NCBI GenBank assembly: GCA_964486825.1
Contig: CAZAQS010000147.1
Coordinates: 1-11,472, forward strand
From: CAZAQS01 sp964486825
GTDB lineage: Bacteria > Chloroflexota > Anaerolineae > Anaerolineales > UBA4823
Length of the DNA stretch: 11,472 nt
Direction: 5' to 3'
The position numbers and the translations under genes were made by a program. Positions 6,781 to 11,472 of this stretch are shown here, in pieces (positions within the stretch are counted from its first letter, which is position 1; each line of letters opens with the position of its first letter). A model generated the notes under the pieces. The model was given only the letters and a program-made list of their open reading frames with translations. It was not told the origin of the DNA and searched no databases.

Positions 6781-8250
6781 ATGTCTAGTACTTCCCGTCG
6801 AGTGGTCATCTCTTGCGCGATCCTCAGCGTAGCTATCCTCCTTTGTGTAGGTATTATTGGAATAACAGGCATCGGTATATTTACTTTATACCCACCAGCA
6901 GCTTCACAGCAGGAGGGGACTCCACCTCCGGATGATTCTATACTACCAGAACCTGAGAGTCTACCGGTTGAGCCCACCTCTACTCTGCCTGACCCAAGTC
7001 CTGAAGCGACCCCAACAGAGGAAATACCTGCTGAGCCAACCCCACAGACCTCCCTGCCTGATGAAATTATTGAACAAATGGATGAAATCCAGGCCCAGGT
7101 TATCCAGCTTCGTGGGCTCGAACCGCTCCAGCCGGTAGAGCGTTTCTTACTAACACCTGAGCAACTTCGCACTCGGGTGATCGAGGATTTCTTGGAGGAT
7201 TATACCCAGGAAGATGCTCGTGATGAAGCACGGGTCTGGGCAGCCTTTGGATTGCTGGAAGCGGATTTCGACCTGTACGACTTTTACGTGGAGCTGCTCT
7301 CGGAACAGGTGGTAGGCTTTTATGATAGCGATACCAAGGAAATGTACATCATCCAGGGCAGGGGATTCAACGGAACCGAGCGATTAACCTATGCGCATGA
7401 GTTCGTCCATGCATTACAAGATCAACATTATCAGATTGATGAGGGACTCGGGTATAACGACGAAGACTGCGAGCAAAACATAGATTATTGCGCGGCAATC
7501 AGCTCGGTGCTGGAGGGCGACGCCTCCTTGTTGGAGTTGCAATGGCTTTATGCTCACGCTACGGCACAAGACATACGCGATATCCAGGACTTTTACCAGA
7601 CCTATGAGAGCCCCTATTTCGATGCGGCTCCCTCTTTCCTGCGGGAAGACTTTATCTTCCCTTACCGCGCCGGTCAAGAATTCGTCGAAGCCATCTACCA
7701 GCAAAGCGGCTGGCAGGGAGTCGACCAGGTATACGCAAATCCTCCCCGCTCTACGGAGCAAATATTACACCCAGAACGCTACCCGGATGTGCTCCCGGTT
7801 GATGTCGAGCTTCCTGAATTTGATGACATCCTGGGTGAGGGTTGGCGAGAGCTGGAGCGGAGCCTGTGGGGAGAGTGGTACACCTACCTGATGCTGGCTG
7901 AGAGTTTGGAGGAGGGCGCCAGGCCCGAGCCAGAAGTGGCCCAAATGGCAGCCGATGGATGGGCAGGCGATGCTTACACGGTTTACTACAATGACGACGC
8001 CGACCAATACGTGTTGGTATTGAGAACGCAATGGAAAAACGAATCTGAGGCAGTTGAGTTCGTGAATGCTTTCCAGGGATATGCAGGGAACAGGTTTGGC
8101 CCTGCCACGGTTTCCGGAGACTCCCAATGGAGATGGGAAACCAGCCAAACCACAAGCCTTCTCGAGCACGACCAGGAGATAACGACCTGGGTTATAGCTC
8201 CCCAGATGGACCTGCTCAACCAGATCGAGGATAGGATAGGCAACCCCTGA
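6781..8250 (+). CDS. Membrane-anchored HExxH metallopeptidase-like protein
   Basis: The 489-aa protein starts with one N-terminal membrane segment (about 8-35), then a Pro/Glu/Thr-rich spacer (44-93), so the rest should lie outside the cell membrane. Residues 204-216 read YAHEFVHALQDQH, a zinc-binding HExxH motif (His206, Glu207, His210). Thirty-five residues on, VLEGDAS (Glu245) offers a plausible third ligand, as in gluzincins. Before it stands a segment common around such sites (EQVVGFYDSDTKEMYI). Cys230 and Cys237 could form a disulfide near the active site. Two further regions follow: a helical acidic one (260-380) and a C-terminal part from about 390 (WAGDAYTVYYNDDADQYVL). The ALQDQH signature reminds me of Hvo_1808-type archaeal surface proteins, but this is from memory. 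Substrate unknown. It appears to be transcribed alone, and a GAGG ribosome site precedes the ATG. Confidence 0.72.
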   Translation: MSSTSRRVVISCAILSVAILLCVGIIGITGIGIFTLYPPAASQQEGTPPPDDSILPEPESLPVEPTSTLPDPSPEATPTEEIPAEPTPQTSLPDEIIEQMDEIQAQVIQLRGLEPLQPVERFLLTPEQLRTRVIEDFLEDYTQEDARDEARVWAAFGLLEADFDLYDFYVELLSEQVVGFYDSDTKEMYIIQGRGFNGTERLTYAHEFVHALQDQHYQIDEGLGYNDEDCEQNIDYCAAISSVLEGDASLLELQWLYAHATAQDIRDIQDFYQTYESPYFDAAPSFLREDFIFPYRAGQEFVEAIYQQSGWQGVDQVYANPPRSTEQILHPERYPDVLPVDVELPEFDDILGEGWRELERSLWGEWYTYLMLAESLEEGARPEPEVAQMAADGWAGDAYTVYYNDDADQYVLVLRTQWKNESEAVEFVNAFQGYAGNRFGPATVSGDSQWRWETSQTTSLLEHDQEITTWVIAPQMDLLNQIEDRIGNP

Positions 8251-8345
8251 TCGGGGATTCTGTTTATTATCTAAATTTCGCAACAAGTTTTGGCAATATA
8301 GGTAGAGGTAGATCCAGTAAAATCATAATTGCTTGGAAATGCCTA

Positions 8346-8381
8346 TTGCGTTTTATAAAAATCGTGTATATAATACTTGTA
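8346..8381 (+). promoter_or_regulatory. Strong promoter giving a leaderless mRNA for the FPETGH-repeat protein
   Basis: TTGCGT (8346-8351), a 17-nt spacer, and a perfect TATAAT (8369-8374). The first base of the ATG (8381) is 7 nt after the -10 box, where transcription normally begins. The intervening ACTTGT contains no ribosome-binding site. Together this predicts a transcript that starts at or within a base or two of the start codon. Confidence 0.7.
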
Positions 8382-9331
8382 TGAATAGAGTGCGTGTAGT
8401 GGTTATCCTTGCTCTGCTCCTGGCGGCGGCTGCCATCAGGGTGGGAACATCCTCGGCGCAGAGCGAAGATACACGCTACTTCCCTGAAACAGGGCACTGG
8501 GTTAGCGGCGATTTCTTGGTTGCTTACGAGAAGGCCTCAGACCCGACCAAGCTCTACGGGTATCCCATCACCGGCGTTATCGACAACCTGACCACAAACC
8601 GTAAGATCCAGTATTTCCAACGGGCACACTTCGAGCTACATCCTGAAAACCCTCCTGAACTACGCGTCCAGAGGACATACCTGGGCGAGATCATGTATAT
8701 AGCGGGAAATGCGATGCCGGCGCCTCAAAACCACCCAGCCTGCAGGCATTTTCCTGAAACCAACCACCAGGTCTGCTACGCATTCCTGGATTTCTTTGAT
8801 AAGAATGGGGGTATAAACCAGTTTGGTTATCCAATCTCGGACATCGAGCTGCGTAGCGAGCGCATGGTGCAATGCTTCCAGATGGCTTGCTTTGAATGGC
8901 ACCCGGAGCTACCTTCCGGGCAAAGGGTGACCCTTTTGGATCTTGGACGGCTATACTTCGAAGCCCGCAAGGAGAACCCGAAGGAGCTGCTTCCCGACAG
9001 GGAAAATTATATTCCAAAGACTACCCTAAAATTGCAGGTGCGCGCCTTTCCTGAAATAGCAGTAGTTTCCAGTAACACCCAACAGACCATCCACGTGATC
9101 GTACAGGACCAGAACCTGCTGCCTATCGCAAACGCGCAAGTTACCCTGACTGTCCACTCAAAGAACGGGGATGAGGAAAGCTACACGATGCCAGAAACCG
9201 ATATAAACGGGCTTACCAGTTTGAAATACTCTGTGGAGCAGAAAGGTTTTGGCATCGTCAAGGTTACCGTGACTGTAAACTATGATATTTTTGAGGTGCA
9301 GACCCGCACTTCTTACCGTTTATGGTGGTAA
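8381..9331 (+). CDS. Secreted protein with two FPETGH-type repeats and a C-terminal Ig-like domain
   Basis: The ATG at 8381 is chosen over one at 8333 because it opens a classic signal peptide (MNRVRVVVILALLLAAAA, probable cleavage after SSA near residue 26) and because the promoter's -10 box lies inside the longer version. The mature 290-residue protein holds two repeats. Repeat 1 is about 33-102 (YFPETGHWVSGDFLVAYE, LYGYPITG, IQYFQRAHFELHPENPP). Repeat 2 is about 123-190 (HFPETNHQVCYAFLDFF, QFGYPISD, VQCFQMACFEWHPE). This repeat is common in secreted Chloroflexota proteins; its function is not established. Repeat 2 carries four cysteines (121, 132, 165, 170) that repeat 1 lacks, suggesting two disulfides. 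Residues 213-316 resemble an invasin-like Ig domain (IHVIVQDQNLLPIANAQVTLTV, ending in a beta-rich tail). It is likely a surface or exported binding protein. Confidence 0.82.
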   Translation: MNRVRVVVILALLLAAAAIRVGTSSAQSEDTRYFPETGHWVSGDFLVAYEKASDPTKLYGYPITGVIDNLTTNRKIQYFQRAHFELHPENPPELRVQRTYLGEIMYIAGNAMPAPQNHPACRHFPETNHQVCYAFLDFFDKNGGINQFGYPISDIELRSERMVQCFQMACFEWHPELPSGQRVTLLDLGRLYFEARKENPKELLPDRENYIPKTTLKLQVRAFPEIAVVSSNTQQTIHVIVQDQNLLPIANAQVTLTVHSKNGDEESYTMPETDINGLTSLKYSVEQKGFGIVKVTVTVNYDIFEVQTRTSYRLWW

Positions 9332-9360
9332 CAAGCCATACAGGCAAAGAATGCACGGGC

Positions 9361-9387
9361 ACCCCAGGTCATATCCCTGGGGTTTTT
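9361..9387 (+). terminator. Intrinsic terminator of the FPETGH-repeat protein gene
   Basis: ACCCCAGG (9361-9368) pairs perfectly with CCTGGGGT (9376-9383) around a 7-nt loop, and the stem runs directly into TTTTT. It lies about 30 nt after the stop codon. This is the clearest terminator in the window. Confidence 0.9.
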
Positions 9388-9433
9388 GATTTATAACTGG
9401 CTTTCAAATTGGCCAGCCTTCAGGCAACCCGAG

Positions 9434-9439
9434 TATAAT
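9434..9439 (+). promoter_or_regulatory. -10 box before the class V aminotransferase gene
   Basis: A perfect TATAAT stands 90 nt before the chosen start codon. The best upstream -35 candidate is TTGGCC at 9409-9414, but its 19-nt spacing is long and the match poor. The preceding gene ends in a strong terminator, so a promoter is expected in this interval. The region also holds a weak 5-bp inverted repeat (CTGGC/GCCAG, 9397-9416) overlapping the -35 area. Confidence 0.4.
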
Positions 9440-9528
9440 TCAGCTGGCATTAACCAAACCAACACCCAAATCACTTCGAAAACCAGACGCTACAACTACC
9501 TCAAGCCTGGGCATTCATGGAGGAACTC

Positions 9529-10794
9529 ATGACCCTCGAACCACTCGCCATTCGCGAACACTTCCCTGCCCTGCGCCGGCACGCGATCTTTCTGGATAAC
9601 CCCGGGGGTACACAAATTGCCCAGGAATCGATTGACAGGCTGAACGATTATTTAGTACATCACAATGCCAATCACGGAGGCGCCTTCCCTACCAGCCAGG
9701 AATCGGACGCCATCGTCGACCAGGCTCGTGCAGCCACGGCCGACTTCTTGAATGCGGCTCGCCCAGAAGAGATCGTCTTTGGTCCAAATATGACCAGCCT
9801 GACCTTCAACCTCAGCCGGTCTCTGGCTCGTACCTTCAGCCCGGGCGACAATCTCATCGTCACCCACCTGGATCACGACGCCAATATCTCTCCATGGAAA
9901 CTGGCCGCCGAAGAGCGGGGCTGCCAGCTTCAGTGGGTCGAATTCGACATACACGACAGTTCCCTCGACCTGGCAGGGATGGAGAAAGCTTTAGAGAAAA
10001 AGCCACGCCTGGTAGCCGTGGGATATGCTTCGAATGCCCTGGGCACCATCAATCCAATTGCGAAAGTGGTGGAGATGGCGCACGCGGCCGGCGCGCTGGT
10101 GTACGTGGATGCGGTCCAATATGCCCCACACGGCCCGATCGATGTCCAGGCGCTGGGGTGCGATTTCCTGGCGATTTCGTCCTATAAGTTCTTCGGCCCG
10201 CATGCCGGCATCTTGTATGGGCGCTATGACCTGCTCGAGGAGCTGGCTGCTTATCGAGTCAGGCCGGCTCCCAGCCAGCCGCCCGGCAAGTTCGAGACCG
10301 GAACCGGAAATTTCGAAGGAATTGCCGGCGTTCTGGGCGCCATCGAATACCTGGAATGGGTCGGGGAGAAATTTGGAGGTTCGTATACTGATAAGTACCA
10401 GGAGCGGTACCATGGACGCCCGCTGAATCTCAAGCAGGCCATGAGCGCCGTCCGCGCCTACGAGTTCGAGCTTTCGCGTGCCCTACTGGACGTTTTGGAG
10501 GAGACTCCAGGCGTAACAGTTTATGGGCTGACGGATCGCAGGCGTTTGGAGGAGCGGGTGCCCACCTTCGCGTTCAACCTGAAGGGATGGCATCCCAGGC
10601 AGGTGGCTGAGAAGCTGGCGGAAGAGGGGATCTTCGTGTGGGATGGAAATTATTATGCCTTAGCCGTCACCGAGCGGCTAGGAGTCGAGCAGAGCGGCGG
10701 CATGGTGCGCGTCGGCACGGTGCACTACAATACGATCGAGGAGATCGAGAGGTTTGGGGAAGCATTGGGAAGAATCGCCACCATCCGGAGTTGA
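9529..10794 (+). CDS. Class V aminotransferase, cysteine desulfurase-like (VC1184-type), without catalytic Cys
   Basis: Of two in-frame ATGs (9517 and 9529) the second is chosen: GGAGG (9519-9523) sits 5 nt before it, whereas the first has no ribosome site. The 421-aa product is a full-length fold-type I PLP enzyme. Visible are the N-terminal FLDNPGGTQ, the cofactor contacts THLDHDANISPW (about 112-123) and VYVDAVQYAPH (Asp194, Gln197), the Schiff-base Lys220 in AISSYKFFGPH, and the C-terminal MVRVGTVHYNTIEEIERF. Homology is to the SufS/CsdA group and in particular the VC1184 subfamily. The loop where cysteine desulfurases keep their persulfide cysteine (about 368-382, GIFVWDGNYYALAVT) has none; the only cysteines are 132 and 211. 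Desulfuration is therefore unlikely, and the true substrate is unknown. No SufE, SufU or other iron-sulfur gene is nearby. It appears to be transcribed alone. Confidence 0.9.
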   Translation: MTLEPLAIREHFPALRRHAIFLDNPGGTQIAQESIDRLNDYLVHHNANHGGAFPTSQESDAIVDQARAATADFLNAARPEEIVFGPNMTSLTFNLSRSLARTFSPGDNLIVTHLDHDANISPWKLAAEERGCQLQWVEFDIHDSSLDLAGMEKALEKKPRLVAVGYASNALGTINPIAKVVEMAHAAGALVYVDAVQYAPHGPIDVQALGCDFLAISSYKFFGPHAGILYGRYDLLEELAAYRVRPAPSQPPGKFETGTGNFEGIAGVLGAIEYLEWVGEKFGGSYTDKYQERYHGRPLNLKQAMSAVRAYEFELSRALLDVLEETPGVTVYGLTDRRRLEERVPTFAFNLKGWHPRQVAEKLAEEGIFVWDGNYYALAVTERLGVEQSGGMVRVGTVHYNTIEEIERFGEALGRIATIRS

Positions 10795-10799
10795 TAACC

Positions 10800-10828
10800 C
10801 CATTGGAATGGCTCAAGCTTTCCAATGG
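10800..10828. terminator. Hairpin shared by convergent gene ends, possible bidirectional terminator
   Basis: CCATTGGAA (10800-10808) pairs perfectly over 9 bp with TTCCAATGG (10820-10828) around an 11-nt loop. It begins 5 nt after the aminotransferase stop codon, and the stop codon of the opposing membrane-protein gene (10815-10813) lies in the loop. No strong T run follows on either strand, so it may act on both transcripts but weakly. Confidence 0.45.
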
Positions 10829-11157
10829 AAGAGAACAACACCGAAAATCACCAGCACGACCAAACCCGATAATCCTAAAGCAGCCAGGGAGATGGCATCG
10901 GCGAATTGCTCCGAAAACAACCGATAGCCAACTCCCTGGACCAAAAACCCAAGGCCAAATAAAAACAAGAAGACGCGCGCAAGTTTTTCGGTGATCCTCG
11001 CCGAGTATTGAAAACGTGGAGTAGTAAAGATCTCACTCCTCGGCGTTAACCCTAAAAGCCGCATGATATACTTTTCCATCAGGGCAACGAGAATCACAAG
11101 ACCACCAAAAACGGTTGGGAATAAGCGTATGGTCTCTTCTGCAGTAGATTGGATCAT
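10813..11157 (-). CDS. Small three-helix membrane protein, family not recognised
   Basis: The 114-aa product has three hydrophobic segments (about 13-27, 62-78 and 90-111). The first is followed by a charged loop (MEKYIMRLLGLTPRSEIF, then TPRFQYSARITEKLAR). I do not recognise a family or any catalytic motif. The ATG at 11157 is the first possible start: an in-frame TGA lies two codons upstream, and an AGGAG sits about 11 nt before it, farther than ideal. The start is 3 nt after the stop of the remnant gene in its -1 frame (11161), the same spacing style as other closely linked genes here, so it was probably part of one operon with 11161-11472. A role in the membrane is all that can be said. 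Confidence 0.65.
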   Translation of the reverse strand: MIQSTAEETIRLFPTVFGGLVILVALMEKYIMRLLGLTPRSEIFTTPRFQYSARITEKLARVFLFLFGLGFLVQGVGYRLFSEQFADAISLAALGLSGLVVLVIFGVVLFHWKA

Positions 11158-11160
11158 ATC

Positions 11161-11387
11161 TCAACTTGCTCCTGCATGTTTCAAAGCCAGGCGGGTAATT
11201 TCTACCAAGTCCAATTGGGCTCTAAGGGCTGCGCATATTGGTTAGCCAGCAGCTCCCACAGGAAATGAACCGGGCCAGCGTCTTCTCCGAGTAGGTCCCG
11301 GCGTACATGGTACAACAGCACTTCATCTCGTGAGGCCAATAAGGACGGCAGTGGATCGAATTTCAAATGGATTCGCCAGTTTTGCAT
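11161..11387 (-). pseudogene. Probable frameshifted or internally deleted gene remnant
   Basis: From the ATG at 11387, which lies 1 nt after the stop of the upstream gene, a frame of 61 codons runs to TAG at 11202. The first 45 residues look like real protein (WRIHLKFDPLPSLLASR, VLLYHVRRDLL). In my recollection they resemble the start of terpene-cyclase-like (prenyltransferase-fold) proteins, held with low confidence. The end (PLEPNWTW) looks out of frame. In the -1 frame an open stretch from 11241 to TGA at 11161 reads ALRAQLDLVEITRLALKHAG, a plausible helical C-terminus, and stops 3 nt before the next gene. A one-base loss, or a larger internal deletion, between about 11241 and 11205 would explain both. 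Alternatives are a sequencing error, or a genuine 61-aa protein followed by a short gap. Confidence 0.5.
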
Positions 11388-11388
11388 C

Positions 11389-11472
11389 TCAACCGGCCTC
11401 CAACCAGGCTTTTCGCAGCCAGGCCTCGACCTGGGCATCCAAATCTCCTGGTTGCCAGAGCTCCAGGTGATG
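11389..11472 (-). CDS. C-terminal end of an unidentified protein, cut by the window edge
   Basis: The last 27 codons are visible, reading HHLELWQPGDLDAQVEAW and ending LRKAWLEAG before TGA at 11391-11389. The Trp/Leu-rich amphipathic helix pattern and absence of internal stops support a real coding end, as does the stop lying 1 nt before the next ATG (TGAGATG), an arrangement typical of translational coupling. The HH...L...D...WL pattern vaguely recalls the end of DUF5655-like proteins, but this is too little sequence to name a family. Confidence 0.55.
   Translation of the reverse strand, partial: HHLELWQPGDLDAQVEAWLRKAWLEAG

Noticed and set aside
8244..8256. CCCC-TGATC-GGGG inverted repeat over the stop codon of the metallopeptidase-like gene, followed by a T-rich stretch
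   Set aside because: The stem is only 4 bp and the T-rich part is interrupted, so it is too weak to call a terminator.
8333..8380. Longer version of the FPETGH-repeat protein starting at 8333
   Set aside because: The added 16 residues would precede the signal peptide and are encoded across the -35 to -10 promoter region.
9397..9416. CTGGC/GCCAG inverted repeat near the aminotransferase promoter, considered as an operator
   Set aside because: Five base pairs with a 10-nt loop is expected often by chance; no second copy is seen elsewhere in the window.
1..11472. A new defence, CRISPR, mobile-element or biosynthetic system
   Set aside because: I found no array of repeats with spacers, transposase, integrase, nuclease, toxin-antitoxin pair or biosynthetic cluster; the genes are envelope, regulatory and metabolic types.

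Overview
The window looks like chromosomal DNA from a Chloroflexota bacterium, most likely of the Anaerolineae type. This is an inference, with no marker gene to prove it. It rests on tandem FPETGH-type repeats in a secreted protein, a class A penicillin-binding protein with C-terminal Ig-like domains, an HtrA-like lipoprotein with a long Thr/Pro-rich linker, and an ECF sigma/anti-sigma pair whose anti-sigma factor has no zinc motif. I see no rRNA, tRNA, CRISPR array, insertion sequence or phage gene. No gene-free stretch exceeds 300 bases; the longest, about 200 bases, lies before the aminotransferase gene.

Layout. 1-2355 (+): 3' part of a bifunctional penicillin-binding protein whose three transpeptidase motifs all appear degenerate. 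A hairpin at 2366-2394 separates it from the convergent gene. 2437-4077 (-): HtrA-like trypsin/PDZ lipoprotein. 4258-6605 (-): a compact four-gene unit read as DUF3054 membrane protein, ECF sigma factor, membrane anti-sigma factor, zinc-ribbon Nudix hydrolase, with junctions of -8, +4 and +3 nt. The region 6606-6780 carries divergent promoter candidates. 6781-8250 (+): membrane-anchored HExxH metallopeptidase-like protein. 8381-9331 (+): secreted FPETGH-repeat protein, apparently made from a leaderless mRNA and closed by a clear intrinsic terminator. 9529-10794 (+): class V aminotransferase related to cysteine desulfurases but lacking the catalytic cysteine. 10813-11472 (-): a small three-helix membrane protein, a probably frameshifted gene remnant, and the C-terminal end of a further gene, all closely packed.

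Taken together this is mostly a cell-envelope and secretion neighbourhood: wall synthesis or scaffolding, two extracytoplasmic proteases, a secreted repeat protein, and an ECF sigma switch whose anti-sigma factor exposes a long acidic Pro/Ala-rich loop outside the membrane. A link between the HtrA-like protease and the anti-sigma loop, as for DegS and RseA, is possible but only inferred. I did not find a convincing new defence or mobile system. The observations most worth checking are the degenerate transpeptidase, the leaderless promoter, the metallopeptidase, and the frameshifted gene at the right end.
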